64,000 nucleotides of DNA from an uncultured Asticcacaulis sp. (GTDB taxonomy: Bacteria; Pseudomonadota; Alphaproteobacteria; Caulobacterales; Caulobacteraceae), in NCBI GenBank assembly GCA_936940865.1, contig CAKZJB010000083.1:1-64000 (forward strand). The letters are read 5' to 3'. The notes below the pieces were generated by a model. That model saw only the letters and a program-made list of their open reading frames with translations. It searched no databases and was not told the DNA's origin. A program made the translations under genes and the position numbers. Of the stretch, positions 9,159 through 19,752 are shown one piece after another. The number at the start of each line of letters is the position of its first letter. Within the stretch, counting starts at the first letter, position 1.

Positions 9159-12005
9159 ATGAACCGACGCGAGGTGTTCAAAAATACCGGCGCCATTGTC
9201 CTCACAGGCTTTCTGCCTGATATAAGACGCAAAGCCTTCGCCTCAGCGCCGGCCAGCCGCCGTGAGGACCTTTTGCTCGATCGGGGCTGGCGCTTCTTCG
9301 AAGGCGACATACCGTTTCCGGAAATTCTCAGCCAGGACGATTCTTATGACAATGCCAAGGCCGGCAAGGCCTGGGGCGCGGCCGCCGCTGGCTTCGACGA
9401 CTCGGAATGGCAGGCCGTCACCGTGCCGCACGACTTCGTCAGCTTCCAGCCGATCGAACAGGACGCCAACCGCGCAGAGGGCTATCGCAAGCGCGGCATC
9501 GCCTGGTATCGGACAAGCTTCGAACTCGGTCCGGAGGACTACGGCAAGCATATCGAACTGCAGATCGAAGGGGCTGCTACCTTCGCTACCGTCTGGTTCA
9601 ACGGCACGGTCGTCGACCGCAACTGGAGCGGCTATAACAGCATCTATGCCGACCTGACGCCGCTGGCCACATTCGGCGATGCCATCAATACCCTGGCCAT
9701 CCGCGTCGACGCTCATGCCATGGAGGGCTGGTGGTATGAGGGCGGCGGGCTTTACCGCCCGGTGCGCATCGTCAAGCGCAACCCCGTCCACATCGTCACC
9801 GACGGTGTCTTTGCCCATCCCGTCAAGACCGGCGACGGCTGGACCGTTCCGGTCGAGGTCACGGTACGCAACATCGGCAAGGCAACGGAGGCCGTAACGA
9901 TCGTCTCGACGCTGAAGGACGATCGCGGAACGATCGTTGCAACGGCCCGCGGACAGACGGGTGTGCCAGCGCTCGACGAAACTGTTGCGCGTTTCGACAT
10001 CCGGGTCGTGGCTCCGAAACTGTGGAGCGTGGACGACCCGGTGCTTTATTCCGTCGAGACTTGCCTGATGGACGTGGAAGCGTGTCTGGATTCTGTCTCC
10101 ACGATCTGCGGCTTCCGCATCATCCGCTTCGATGCCGACAAGGGTTTTTTCCTCAATGACAAGCCGCTCAAGATCCAGGGTGTGTGCCTGCACCAGGACC
10201 ATGCCGGTGTCGGCACGGCCATACCCGACTCGATCTGGGAGTTCCGTATCCGACGGCTGAAGGCGCTGGGCTGCAATGCCATCCGCTCGACGCACAACGC
10301 GCCGTCGAAAATCCTGCTCGACCTGTGCGACCGCTATGGCCTGATGGTCATGGACGAGAACCGTCAATTCAATCCGTCGCCCGACTATATGCAGCAACTG
10401 CGCTGGATGGTGCGGCGCGACCGTAACCACCCGTCGATCATCCTGTGGTCGGTGTTCAACGAGGAGCCCATGCAGGGCTCGGAAGCGGGCTATGAGATGG
10501 TCCGGCGCATGGCCCACGCGGTCAAGCAACTCGATACATCGCGGCCGGTAACGGCGGCGATGAACGGCGGCTTCTTCACGCCGGTCAATGTCAGTCAGGC
10601 GGTCGACGTCGTCGGCTTCAACTACAATCAGGACAGCTACGACGCCTTCCACGCCGCCCACCCGGAGATGCTGCTGACCTCGTCGGAGGACACCAGCGCC
10701 TATAGCGTCCGCGGAGAATACGTCACCGACAAGGACAGGCGCCTGACGTCGGGCTACGACGATCCGCCGGCCGGCTGGGCGACGCACCGCGCCTCGTGGA
10801 AGATGATCGCCGAACGCGACTTCATCGCCGGCGGCTTCGTCTGGACGGGCTTCGACTATCATGGCGAGCCGTCGCCCTGGGGCTGGCCGACCAATTCGTC
10901 CATGTACGGCATCATGGACCTGTGCGGCTTCGAAAAGGACGCCTTCTATATCCGCCAGGCGCAGTGGATTCACGACCGGCCGGTCGTCGCCATCGTTCCG
11001 CACTGGAACTGGTCAGGGCACGAGGGCCAGCCCGTAAAGGTCATGGTCTGCTCGAACCTCGAGACGGTCGAGCTGTTCCTGAACGGGAAGAGCCTGGGCC
11101 ACCAGACCGTGGACCGCTACGCCATGAACATCTGGATGGTGCCCTACGTGCCGGGACGGCTTGAGGCCGTGGGTTATCGCGCCGGGAAGGCGATGGCGAA
11201 GACGCAGGTCGAAACGGCCGGTCCGGCTGTGGCGCTGAAGATCACGCCCGACCGGCCCCGCATCGACGGCGACGGCAGGGACGCCGTGCCGTTCCGTATC
11301 GAGGCCGTGGACGCGAAGGGCCGCACCGTGCCGAGGGCGCAGAATGCCGTACGGTTCAAGGTCGAGGGCGGCGATATCATCGGGCTCGGCAACGGCAATC
11401 CCAATTGCCTCGAACCCGAGAAGGGAAGCGCGCGCTCACTGTTCAACGGCCTGGCCCAGGTCATTGTCCAATCCCGCGAAGGGACAGGCGGCGTCCTGAC
11501 GCTTACCGCCGAGACGGACGGGCTGAAACCCGCCGTAGCGAAGGTGGCGGTGGCCGCGCGGGCAGCTCCGCCCCGTCAGTCCGCCACAACGTCGGTGCAG
11601 ATCCTCGACTACTGGTACTGCGCGCCCGAGGCCGACACGCCCGAAGCGGCCTTGAAGAACATGCAGGTCGACATGACGAAGTGGGACGATTTCGGCCCGC
11701 GATGGCTGCACGATCCGCAACCGAAGGACGGCTATACCCTGGTTTCGGCGCACTTCATGCCGCACAAGCGCATTCAGCGCGAAGGCGGCGTGGTGCATTT
11801 CCCGAGCGTGACCTGCGCGGTCGATGTCTATGACGGCGAAACCCTGGCCGGGCGGAAAACCGACCCGGGGGAGGGGAGCCTAACCGTGCCGCTTAAGCCC
11901 GGGGCTGGCGAACGCCGCATCAACTTGCTGTTCAGGACCCCGGCGGGCCAGCCCTTTGCTTTCAAGCAGAACGTCATCGTTCGGCAAATTGTCCGTGCCC
12001 ACTGA
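9159..12005 (+). CDS. Beta-galactosidase/beta-mannosidase-like, GH2
   Basis: 948 residues, starting at the ATG with GGGAGG upstream and an export signal (MNRREVFKNTGAIVLTGFLP). Domain order: jelly-roll sugar-binding domain (about 40-210, with AEGYRKRGIAWYR), Ig-like domain, TIM barrel (about 330-620) and extra C-terminal Ig-like and DUF4982-type domains. The acid/base Glu is in WSVFNEEPMQGS, and GGFVWTGFDYHGEPSPWGW carries the nucleophile region typical of GH2 galactosidases. It is a periplasmic exo-glycosidase. It begins a run of plus-strand genes with the phospholipase-type and GH125 genes. The galactosidase versus other GH2 activity is not settled. Confidence 0.88.
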   Translation: MNRREVFKNTGAIVLTGFLPDIRRKAFASAPASRREDLLLDRGWRFFEGDIPFPEILSQDDSYDNAKAGKAWGAAAAGFDDSEWQAVTVPHDFVSFQPIEQDANRAEGYRKRGIAWYRTSFELGPEDYGKHIELQIEGAATFATVWFNGTVVDRNWSGYNSIYADLTPLATFGDAINTLAIRVDAHAMEGWWYEGGGLYRPVRIVKRNPVHIVTDGVFAHPVKTGDGWTVPVEVTVRNIGKATEAVTIVSTLKDDRGTIVATARGQTGVPALDETVARFDIRVVAPKLWSVDDPVLYSVETCLMDVEACLDSVSTICGFRIIRFDADKGFFLNDKPLKIQGVCLHQDHAGVGTAIPDSIWEFRIRRLKALGCNAIRSTHNAPSKILLDLCDRYGLMVMDENRQFNPSPDYMQQLRWMVRRDRNHPSIILWSVFNEEPMQGSEAGYEMVRRMAHAVKQLDTSRPVTAAMNGGFFTPVNVSQAVDVVGFNYNQDSYDAFHAAHPEMLLTSSEDTSAYSVRGEYVTDKDRRLTSGYDDPPAGWATHRASWKMIAERDFIAGGFVWTGFDYHGEPSPWGWPTNSSMYGIMDLCGFEKDAFYIRQAQWIHDRPVVAIVPHWNWSGHEGQPVKVMVCSNLETVELFLNGKSLGHQTVDRYAMNIWMVPYVPGRLEAVGYRAGKAMAKTQVETAGPAVALKITPDRPRIDGDGRDAVPFRIEAVDAKGRTVPRAQNAVRFKVEGGDIIGLGNGNPNCLEPEKGSARSLFNGLAQVIVQSREGTGGVLTLTAETDGLKPAVAKVAVAARAAPPRQSATTSVQILDYWYCAPEADTPEAALKNMQVDMTKWDDFGPRWLHDPQPKDGYTLVSAHFMPHKRIQREGGVVHFPSVTCAVDVYDGETLAGRKTDPGEGSLTVPLKPGAGERRINLLFRTPAGQPFAFKQNVIVRQIVRAH

Positions 12006-12051
12006 TACTGGCCGCCTGCATGATCGACACAAAGACCGGAGGACCTGAACA

Positions 12052-13788
12052 ATGACGATCGACCGCCGCCGTTTTGTCGCCAGCGCGGCAACTGCCGCAA
12101 TGGCAATAGGTCTGCCGGCGGAGGCCGCGCCGCGAGGATCGCTGCTCGACGTCGAGCACGTGGTCATCCTGATGCAGGAGAACCGGTCCTTCGATCATTA
12201 TTTCGGGGCTCTGCGCGGTGTCCGCGGTTTCGACGATCAGTATCCGTGGATACAGCCCGGCGGCGCGCCTGTTTGGATGCAGCGCCAGACGCCACAAGAT
12301 GGCGGCGAGATTATTCGCCCCTTCCGTCTCGATACGCAGACCACGGCCGCCGGATGTCTGAAGAGCCTCGACCACAGTTGGAAGGGCAGTCACGACCGGT
12401 GGAAGCACTGGAACGTCTGGATGCCGGAAAAGGGTCCGTTCAGCATGGGGCATATGACCCGGGACGACCTGCCGTACTATTACGCGCTGGCGGATCAGTT
12501 CACCATCTGCGACGCCTATCATGCCTCGATCCACGGGCCGACGGGGCCCAATCGTCTATTCCTGTTTTCCGGCAGCAATGGTCTGAGCGCAGGTTATGAA
12601 GGGATATTCAACGTCACCAATGACGGGGTAGACGACAATCCCGGTGCCGACATGGCGCAGGACGACCCGAACTTCGCGGGACTGCCCTGGACACCGTACG
12701 CCGCGCGTCTTGATGCCGCAGGCGTGTCGTGGCGCGTCTATCAGGAATATGACAACTTTACCGACAATCCGCTCGGCTACTTCGCCTGCTTCCGCAACCT
12801 GGATCCGGCGTCGCGAGCCTATGCCCGGGCCCGCGCCTGGGTTCCGGGTTCGACGAAGGACAATGCCGATCAGACGCTCGGCGAGCCGCTCATTGCGGCC
12901 TTTGCAGCGGATGTTGCGGCCGATCGGCTGCCTCAGGTGTCCTGGATCGTCGCACCGTTTCACATGAGCGAGCATCCGGACGCGCCGCCGGCCTATGGCG
13001 AGGTCCTGACGGCGCGACTGATTGCGGCGCTGGCGGCCAACCCGGACGTCTGGGCGAAGACTGTCTTCATCCTCAATTACGATGAAAACGACGGTTTCTT
13101 CGACCACGTTCCGCCGCCGGTTCCGCCGACGCGCCCTGGCATGGGCGCAAGCACGGTCGATCTGGGCGGCGAAGTTTACAAGGGCGAGCCCGTAGGACTT
13201 GGCCCGCGCGTGCCGTTGATCGTTGTCTCGCCCTGGACGCGCGGCGGCTTCGTAAATTCGCAATTATCCGACCATACGTCCGTCATTCGTTTCCTGGAGC
13301 AGCGGTTCGGTGTTGCCGAGCCCAATATCAGTCCTTGGCGCCGCGCCGTTTGCGGTGACCTCCTGTCGATGTTCGACTTCGATGTCGACATGGCCCGACG
13401 CAGTGACACGAGTTGGCTTCGGGCGCTGCCGTCTGTTGATCATTACATGGAACGCAGCAACGACGCCTGCCGTGCAGGCGCCCCCGCCGTTGCACCGGCG
13501 CCAATGCCCCGGCAGGAGCCCGGCCTGCGGCGCGCCCGTCAGCTCGCTTACAAGGTGCATGTGTCAGCCTCCCGGCACGACCACACCCTGGCACTTCACC
13601 TGGTCAACGACGGCCCGATCGCCGCGACCTTTATCGTCGCCATGCCAGGAGCCGAGTTGGGCCCATGGCATTACACTGTCGATGCCGGGGACGCGGTAAA
13701 GGACGAATGGTCCTTGTCCGAACCGGGCGCCACGCTCGTCGTGTGGGGGCCGGCGGGCAGCGTTTGGAAGTTTGCGGCGCACGCGTGA
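12052..13788 (+). CDS. Phospholipase C / acid phosphatase-type phosphoesterase
   Basis: 578 residues with GGAGGA before the ATG and a Tat signal ([17 protein letters not shown]). The motif [20 protein letters not shown] is the metal-binding and nucleophile signature of the PlcN/AcpA phosphoesterase family. [16 protein letters not shown] and [14 protein letters not shown] complete the active-site set. The C-terminus (about 480-578) is a shortened version of the DUF756 repeat seen in classical Plc enzymes, so the protein is about 100-150 residues shorter than typical PlcN. It lies among mannosidase genes, so its natural substrate may be a phosphorylated glycan and not a lipid. Confidence 0.85.
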   Translation: MTIDRRRFVASAATAAMAIGLPAEAAPRGSLLDVEHVVILMQENRSFDHYFGALRGVRGFDDQYPWIQPGGAPVWMQRQTPQDGGEIIRPFRLDTQTTAAGCLKSLDHSWKGSHDRWKHWNVWMPEKGPFSMGHMTRDDLPYYYALADQFTICDAYHASIHGPTGPNRLFLFSGSNGLSAGYEGIFNVTNDGVDDNPGADMAQDDPNFAGLPWTPYAARLDAAGVSWRVYQEYDNFTDNPLGYFACFRNLDPASRAYARARAWVPGSTKDNADQTLGEPLIAAFAADVAADRLPQVSWIVAPFHMSEHPDAPPAYGEVLTARLIAALAANPDVWAKTVFILNYDENDGFFDHVPPPVPPTRPGMGASTVDLGGEVYKGEPVGLGPRVPLIVVSPWTRGGFVNSQLSDHTSVIRFLEQRFGVAEPNISPWRRAVCGDLLSMFDFDVDMARRSDTSWLRALPSVDHYMERSNDACRAGAPAVAPAPMPRQEPGLRRARQLAYKVHVSASRHDHTLALHLVNDGPIAATFIVAMPGAELGPWHYTVDAGDAVKDEWSLSEPGATLVVWGPAGSVWKFAAHA

Positions 13789-13855
13789 AATCCAGGCCGT
13801 CCGTCACGGCAGGCACTGGCGCAATGGCGTTGACCTGATGAATGGAAATGCAGAT

Positions 13856-15268
13856 ATGAACCGTCGCGAACTGATGACAGGATTGATGGCGCTTGGCCTT
13901 GGCGGAGGGGGCGTCGCCCACGCGCAGACACCACCGATCGGCCGCCCGGCGATTGCCGCGCGCCGCTATACCAGCCCCGCGGTCGAGGCAGTTATCGTAA
14001 AAATGCGCAAAGCCATCGGCGACCCCAAGCTGCGGGCCCTGTTCGAAACCTGCTATCCCAACACGCTCGACACCACGGTCGAGATGGGCGAGGTCGACGG
14101 CAAACCCGATGCCTTCGTCATTACCGGCGATATCGAAGCGCTTTGGTTGCGCGACTCGTCGGCCCAGGTCTGGCCGTACCTGCCGCTCGCCAAAAACGAC
14201 AAGGCGCTGAAAGTCCTGTTCCACGGCCTGATCCAGCGCCAGGCGCGCTCAATCCTGATCGATCCTTACGCCAACGCCTTCCTGAAGGACCCGGCGGCAA
14301 TGACGACGCTGAGTTGGTCGATCGGCGATATGACGACGATGAAGCCCGGCGTCGCCGAGCGCAAATGGGAGATCGACAGCCTGTGCTATCCCATCCGGCT
14401 GGCGCATGGTTACCTCAAGGCGACCCGCGACAGGACGCCGTTCGACGACACCTGGCGTCAGGCCATGCAGACCGTGCTCCGGACGTTGCGCGAACAGCAG
14501 CGCAAGGAAAATCCCGGCTCTTACGTCTTCCAGCGCACAGCAGAGGCGCCGACCGAGACCCTGGCGCTCAAGGGCTACGGCAATCCGACGAAAAAAGTCG
14601 GGCTGATCCATTCCGGTTTCCGGCCGTCGGACGACGCCTGCACCTATCCGTTCCTCATTCCGTCGAACCATTTCGCCGTCGTCTCTCTGCGCCAGCTTGG
14701 AGCGATGTCCGAGACGACGGGGTTGGACGCTAACTTCGCCCACGATTGCCTTGCTTTGGCCGCCGAGGTCGAAACGGCGTTGAAAGCCCACGGCCTGATC
14801 GACGACTGCAAGGGTGGCAGGATATGGGCCTATGAGGTCGACGGCTTCGGCAATGCGCTCTTCATGGACGACGCGAATGTGCCGAGCCTGCTGGCCTTGC
14901 CCTACCTCAGCGCCATGGCAACCGACGATCCCGTCTACCGCGTGACCCGCGCCGCAGTGTGGTCGGACCGTAACCCCTACTTCTTCAAGGGCGCGGCGGG
15001 GGAGGGTATCGGCGGGCCGCATGAGGGCCTGCGGCTGATCTGGCCGATGTCGCTGATGATGCGGATTCTGACCAGCCAGGACGACGCCGAAATCCGCGCG
15101 TCGCTACAGATCCTGAAAACGGCCGATGCGAGTACGGGCTTCATGCACGAGGCCTTCGACCAGGACAACCCGGCAGTCTTCACCCGCGCCTGGTTCGCCT
15201 GGGCGAACAGCCTGTTCGGCGAGACCATTCTCGATCTCCATAGCCGAAAACCTCACCTTCTTGCCTGA
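13856..15268 (+). CDS. Exo-alpha-1,6-mannosidase, GH125
   Basis: 470 residues from the ATG at 13,856, which opens a Tat-like signal ([19 protein letters not shown]); an in-frame ATG at 13,838 would add six residues. GH125 signatures include [32 protein letters not shown] and the [15 protein letters not shown] block near the end. The enzymes are metal-independent inverting exo-alpha-1,6-mannosidases that act on N-glycan cores and on the mannan backbone after GH92 trimming. It is the third gene of the plus-strand run and ends 131 bp before the TonB receptor. Confidence 0.93.
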   Translation: MNRRELMTGLMALGLGGGGVAHAQTPPIGRPAIAARRYTSPAVEAVIVKMRKAIGDPKLRALFETCYPNTLDTTVEMGEVDGKPDAFVITGDIEALWLRDSSAQVWPYLPLAKNDKALKVLFHGLIQRQARSILIDPYANAFLKDPAAMTTLSWSIGDMTTMKPGVAERKWEIDSLCYPIRLAHGYLKATRDRTPFDDTWRQAMQTVLRTLREQQRKENPGSYVFQRTAEAPTETLALKGYGNPTKKVGLIHSGFRPSDDACTYPFLIPSNHFAVVSLRQLGAMSETTGLDANFAHDCLALAAEVETALKAHGLIDDCKGGRIWAYEVDGFGNALFMDDANVPSLLALPYLSAMATDDPVYRVTRAAVWSDRNPYFFKGAAGEGIGGPHEGLRLIWPMSLMMRILTSQDDAEIRASLQILKTADASTGFMHEAFDQDNPAVFTRAWFAWANSLFGETILDLHSRKPHLLA

Positions 15269-15399
15269 CCTGGACCTAGGCTGGATGCGGATCATACAAA
15301 TTTTATGAAATTTTTATTACAAATGGCGTGAATTTGGAATGTTTGCGTCTCTTGTCATGTAGGTGGTCCAAATCCGCCTAGCACGCACGAGGACACGAC

Positions 15400-18132
15400 A
15401 TGAAGAAACGCCCATTGAAACTTGCGCTACTGGCCTCCGCCATGGCGCTTGGTGCCTATCACTCCGCCCAGGCACAGACGAATGACGCCCCCGCCGCCAA
15501 ATCGAAAGACGACGTAAGCGTCGTGGTTGTTTACGCGACCCGGGACAAGGCGATTGCGGCCCAGATGAAGGCTACCAATACAATCACGGCCTTATCGAAG
15601 ACAGACCTTGATCATACCGCAGTCCATAACGTCGCCGAGGCACTTGGTACCTTGCCGGGCGTCAACGTCATGAATACCGGCCACTCCTTTTTCGGCGGCA
15701 TTGACGGGGCCTCGCGCGGCGAAGGCATGTTCGTTTCGCTCCGCGGCATGAACAGCGAGTACAATCTCAACCTGATCAATGGCGTACCTGTCGCGCAGGG
15801 TATGCCCTATTCGCGTGGTGTCCAGTTGAGTCTGCTGCCGCCTTCGGGCCTGCAGACGATCGTCGTCAACCTGACATCTACGGCCGACATGGACGGCGAC
15901 GCCATTGGCGGCACCGTGGATTTCCGCACGCCTACGGCCTTCAATTTCAGCGGCAAGACCTATGCCAGCATCACCGCATCGGGTCGCGTCGAAAGCCGCG
16001 CCCGTGACTACGGCGACAACGGCACCGGCGGCGGCCTGGCGGCAGAGTTCGCCCATAAGTTCGGCAGCGCCGATCAGTTCGGAATCTATGCCAGCGCGTT
16101 CTACGATCAGCGTTCCTACGCCAACTCGGAATCGGCCGGCGTCATGTCTGCTCAGAATGACGGCGGCTGGGACTACCTGATCACGGACAGCACGGGCGCA
16201 AGCCATCCGTCCGTCGACAAGGCGGCCAACATGGTTCAGACGGGCCTGAACATCGGCGTGTCGACCGGCTCGACCTATCGCTGGGGCGGCAACACGTCGT
16301 TCGACTGGAAACTTGACGACACGACGACCTTGTATGCCCGCGCCTCCTACGCCCAGGCCGACACCGAGCAAAACTCGTCCCTGCTGCAGTATGTCAGTTC
16401 GACCAAGAGCCACAACCAGATCGGAACGAGCGATCGCTACATGTTGAGCGTCGACAAGATTTCGACGCGTGCCTGGTACGAGACCAACCCCGAAAAGGCG
16501 ACGCTCTCGACCTTCACCGTCGGCGGCGAGAAGATCCTCGGCGACTGGACGCTGTCCGGCGACGCCTTCTACGGATACGGCCAGAACAATCGTCCGAACC
16601 ATATCGAAGCTTCGGCACGTATCAACCAAAGCGACAATTATAACTCCGGGTCGACCCGCGTCCTTGGCGGGCTGTCCATCGGGTACGACAGCAATGGCTT
16701 CCCGATCCCTCTGTACACGACGCAGATCTACAACGACCTGAACAATTCCGAAACTGCGCTTCTCGCCCGCCGCGCCGGCGAACTGACGGCCGGTTTCTCG
16801 AACCAGGAAAAGGGCGGCCTCCGCTTTGACGCCCGCTACGACGGTCACGGTGGCGCCCTGCAGTGGATAAAGACCGGAGCCAAGTACACCCAAAGCCAGC
16901 GCTTCGTGTCGAACCGCGACTGGACAAACAGTCATTTTGCCAACCTGCTGGGCCATGGCGGTGAAACCTGGTCTTCGCTTGGCATTGCAACGAGCTACTA
17001 CAACTCTGTTTTCCCGGGCATATATAACATCCGGGCGCCCAAGGTCGATCAGGCCAAGCTGTTTTACTATTTCTACAAGTACTTCGATGCCGCCTCGGCC
17101 GCGACCGATCTCTGCTACCTGAACTGCAATACCCAGAAGGGCACCGAGAAGGTCAGCGCAGCCTACGCCGAAGCCGACTATCAGTTCGGCAACCTGGAAG
17201 TCTTGCCGGGCGCGCGCTACGAGGGCACCCGCATCCACAACATCTTCTGGCTTGATGGCGCCTCGAAGTTTGACTCGAACAACTCGAACTTCAACAAGTT
17301 CCTGCCAAGCCTCTTTCTGAACTATCGCCCGAACGGCAGCAGCGTCTACCGGGCGTCGGTGTGGACTTCCTACACGCGTCCGCCCTTTACCCAACTGGGT
17401 GGCGGGGCCTCGACCTCGACCTCGGCAGACGGCACCACGGTCATCACCAAGGGCAATCCGAACCTTAAGGCCATCGACGCCGTCAACTACGATCTGTCCG
17501 GCGAATGGACGACGGCTGAAGGCGGACATGCAATGTTCGGTGCCTATTACAAGGCGCTGTCGCACTACATCTTCGACAATGGCTCGAACTATCTCAACAG
17601 CGCGACCTTGGTCGAAGGAAAGGTCTACACCACACAACCGCAAAACGGCGGCGACGGTCACGTGGCCGGACTTGAAATGCAGCTTCGCCAGAAGTTTGGC
17701 ACGCTGCCGGGCTGGCTGTCGGGCTTCGGCGCAAGCATGAATGCCACCCGCCAGTGGACGTCGGTCGATCTCGGTTCCGATCTGGGATCCGGGCAGATCA
17801 AGCCGATGCAAAACGCGCCCGAATGGCTGGCCAACGCGTCCCTGTTCTATGAGCGCAACGGCCTCAGCGTCGACCTCAACTACAGCTACAAGGGGGCTTA
17901 CCTGGTCGACTACGCGCTGATCGGGGGCACAGACCTGTGGGTCAAGCCGTCACGCCGGGTCGACCTGCATGCCGGCTACACGATCAATGATCACCTCAAG
18001 GTCGACGTGTCGGTGGCGAACCTCCTGAAGGACTACAGCTACTGGTCGCATATCGGCAAGAAGACGTACGCCATCAACGACATTGTCGATACTGGCCGTA
18101 CGACCCTCGTGACGCTGAAGTACACCTACTAA
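15400..18132 (+). CDS. TonB-dependent outer-membrane receptor (glycan uptake)
   Basis: 910 residues. A signal peptide (MKKRPLKLALLASAMALGAY, cleaved near AQAQ) is followed by a short linker, a plug domain (about 55-190, with NVAEALGTLPGVNV and SLRGMNSEYNLNLINGVP) and a 22-strand barrel ending in an aromatic residue (KYTY). No STN domain is present. GAGGA precedes the ATG. It probably imports oligosaccharides released by the surrounding hydrolases. The plug is very similar to that of the receptor at 20.9-23.9 kb (both have GMPYSR and a GGIDGA-RGE block), so the two are paralogues. A strong terminator follows. Confidence 0.93.
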   Translation: MKKRPLKLALLASAMALGAYHSAQAQTNDAPAAKSKDDVSVVVVYATRDKAIAAQMKATNTITALSKTDLDHTAVHNVAEALGTLPGVNVMNTGHSFFGGIDGASRGEGMFVSLRGMNSEYNLNLINGVPVAQGMPYSRGVQLSLLPPSGLQTIVVNLTSTADMDGDAIGGTVDFRTPTAFNFSGKTYASITASGRVESRARDYGDNGTGGGLAAEFAHKFGSADQFGIYASAFYDQRSYANSESAGVMSAQNDGGWDYLITDSTGASHPSVDKAANMVQTGLNIGVSTGSTYRWGGNTSFDWKLDDTTTLYARASYAQADTEQNSSLLQYVSSTKSHNQIGTSDRYMLSVDKISTRAWYETNPEKATLSTFTVGGEKILGDWTLSGDAFYGYGQNNRPNHIEASARINQSDNYNSGSTRVLGGLSIGYDSNGFPIPLYTTQIYNDLNNSETALLARRAGELTAGFSNQEKGGLRFDARYDGHGGALQWIKTGAKYTQSQRFVSNRDWTNSHFANLLGHGGETWSSLGIATSYYNSVFPGIYNIRAPKVDQAKLFYYFYKYFDAASAATDLCYLNCNTQKGTEKVSAAYAEADYQFGNLEVLPGARYEGTRIHNIFWLDGASKFDSNNSNFNKFLPSLFLNYRPNGSSVYRASVWTSYTRPPFTQLGGGASTSTSADGTTVITKGNPNLKAIDAVNYDLSGEWTTAEGGHAMFGAYYKALSHYIFDNGSNYLNSATLVEGKVYTTQPQNGGDGHVAGLEMQLRQKFGTLPGWLSGFGASMNATRQWTSVDLGSDLGSGQIKPMQNAPEWLANASLFYERNGLSVDLNYSYKGAYLVDYALIGGTDLWVKPSRRVDLHAGYTINDHLKVDVSVANLLKDYSYWSHIGKKTYAINDIVDTGRTTLVTLKYTY

Positions 18133-18178
18133 ACCCGCTTCCTCCGTCGCCGGCCGGACTTCCGCCGCGATGGCGCCT

Positions 18179-18215
18179 GTCCGGGAGAGACGTGCCGCTC
18201 TCCCGGACTTTTTTT
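18179..18215 (+). terminator. Rho-independent terminator after the TonB receptor
   Basis: A perfect 11-bp stem (GTCCGGGAGAG pairing with CTCTCCCGGAC) has an 8-base loop and is followed directly by seven T on the plus strand. It ends the receptor transcript 46 bp after its stop codon, and it shows that the phosphatase gene must start downstream of it. Confidence 0.9.
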
Positions 18216-18224
18216 AAGAAATAC

Positions 18225-19724
18225 ATGATGTTTCGATATGTCCTTGCCGCGTGCCTTGCCCTGACGCTGAGTGCTCAAGGCTACGCACAGGAGGCCCTGC
18301 CTCCGGTCCACGACCATGCCGCCGAGGCCGATTACAAAGACGGCGAGGCGGCGCTTCGCGAAGCGCTCATGCGGACGCAGAATGTCGGACCCGCGAAGAA
18401 TATTATTCTGTTCATCGGTGATGGCATGGGCGTCAATTCGGTCACCGCGGGCCGTATTCTCGCCGGCCAGAAGCGTGGCCTGGACGGAGCCAGCTACCGC
18501 TTGTCCTTCGAAACTCTGCCGTCCAGCGGGCTGTCAAAGACCTATTCGGCCGACCGGCTGGTTACGGACTCCGCCAACGGTATCTCCGCGATCATGACCG
18601 GGGTCAAAACCCTCAACGGCGCCATCGGCGTCGATGCCCGCATTACCGGCGGACGATGCAGCGGAACGGCCGAAGCCCGCCTTGAAACCCTGGCTGAAAC
18701 CGCCAAGCGGACCGGCCGCTCGGCAGGCGTTGTAACGACGGCGGGCGTCACCGATGCGACGCCTGCGGGTGCCTATGGTCACACGCCGAGTCGAACCTGG
18801 CGGGCGGACAGCGACATGCCGGCGGAAGCCGTGCAAAACGGATGTGTCGACCTTGCGCGTCAACTTGTCGAAGCTCCGGTCTCCTTGCGTCTTGACGTCG
18901 CCATGGGCGGAGACCTGGAGAAATTCCTGCCGGTATCCGATCCGCGCAAGGGCGAGCGTGCCGACAACCGCGACCTGGTACACGAATGGCTGAACCAGGG
19001 CCCGAAGACGGCCTTTGCAAGCGATCTGGCGGGGCTGGAACGGACAAGGCCGGACACTACAGATCGCCTGCTCGGCCTGTTCTCGCGCGGCGACCTGCCG
19101 TCGCCTGTGGATCCGGGCCATGTCGGTGTGCCGTCGCTCGATCAGATGACGGCAAAGGCCATCGCCATCCTGTCGCACAATCCCAAGGGCTATTTCCTGA
19201 TGGTCGAGTCGGGATCGATCGACAAATGGCATCACGTCAATAATGCTTACCGCGCCTTGACGGATGTCGATGAGCTGTCAAAGGCGGTTCAGGTCGCAAT
19301 GAATATGACCGACCCGCGCGACACGCTGATTGTGGTCACCGCCGACCACAGCCACGGGCTGATCCTGTCCGGTTATGAATCGCGTGATGCGCCCGTGCTG
19401 GGTCTCGCCGAAATCAACGGGACGCTGGTAACGGACCAGGGTGGACGGCCTTACACGATCCTGAGCTATGCGACCGGGCCTGGCGCGCATCGCGACGCCT
19501 CCGCCGGCTTGACACAGGCGCAGGCGACGTCCCCTGATTTCCATCAGCCAGCCCTTGTCTATTCCGACAGCGCGAAACATGCAGGGGAAGACGTACCCAT
19601 CTATGCCGTGGGGCCGCAGGCGCATCTTCTGACGGGAACGCACGAGTCCAGCTATATCTACCAGGTCATGGCCTATGCGTTCGGCTTCAAGGCGTCACTT
19701 CAGCCGCGCCAGGACGGTAAGTAA
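18225..19724 (+). CDS. Alkaline phosphatase, PhoA-type, exported
   Basis: 499 residues from the ATG at 18,225 (a second ATG follows directly). The start is placed after the terminator, and the N-terminus MMFRYVLAACLALTLSAQG is a Sec signal. Family motifs are IILFIGDGMGVNSV (metal site), VTDSANGISAIMTG with the nucleophile Ser in DSA, MVESGSIDKWHHVN, and VVTADHSHGL with metal-binding Asp and His. The canonical D-S-A-A-T block is varied to D-S-A-N-G. It removes phosphate monoesters in the periplasm, which fits breakdown of phosphorylated glycans. The HD-domain gene follows after 28 bp on the same strand. Confidence 0.9.
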   Translation: MMFRYVLAACLALTLSAQGYAQEALPPVHDHAAEADYKDGEAALREALMRTQNVGPAKNIILFIGDGMGVNSVTAGRILAGQKRGLDGASYRLSFETLPSSGLSKTYSADRLVTDSANGISAIMTGVKTLNGAIGVDARITGGRCSGTAEARLETLAETAKRTGRSAGVVTTAGVTDATPAGAYGHTPSRTWRADSDMPAEAVQNGCVDLARQLVEAPVSLRLDVAMGGDLEKFLPVSDPRKGERADNRDLVHEWLNQGPKTAFASDLAGLERTRPDTTDRLLGLFSRGDLPSPVDPGHVGVPSLDQMTAKAIAILSHNPKGYFLMVESGSIDKWHHVNNAYRALTDVDELSKAVQVAMNMTDPRDTLIVVTADHSHGLILSGYESRDAPVLGLAEINGTLVTDQGGRPYTILSYATGPGAHRDASAGLTQAQATSPDFHQPALVYSDSAKHAGEDVPIYAVGPQAHLLTGTHESSYIYQVMAYAFGFKASLQPRQDGK

Positions 19725-19752
19725 CGCGGCCGAAAGGGCAGGGGACGTGACA

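Noticed and set aside
15592..17811. Long antisense reading frame (739 codons) opposite the TonB receptor
   Set aside because: It mirrors the codon pattern of the GC-rich receptor gene, has no ribosome site or family features, and the receptor is certain. The same applies to the long frames opposite GH2 (9,243-11,003), GH92 (3,793-5,115) and GH4.
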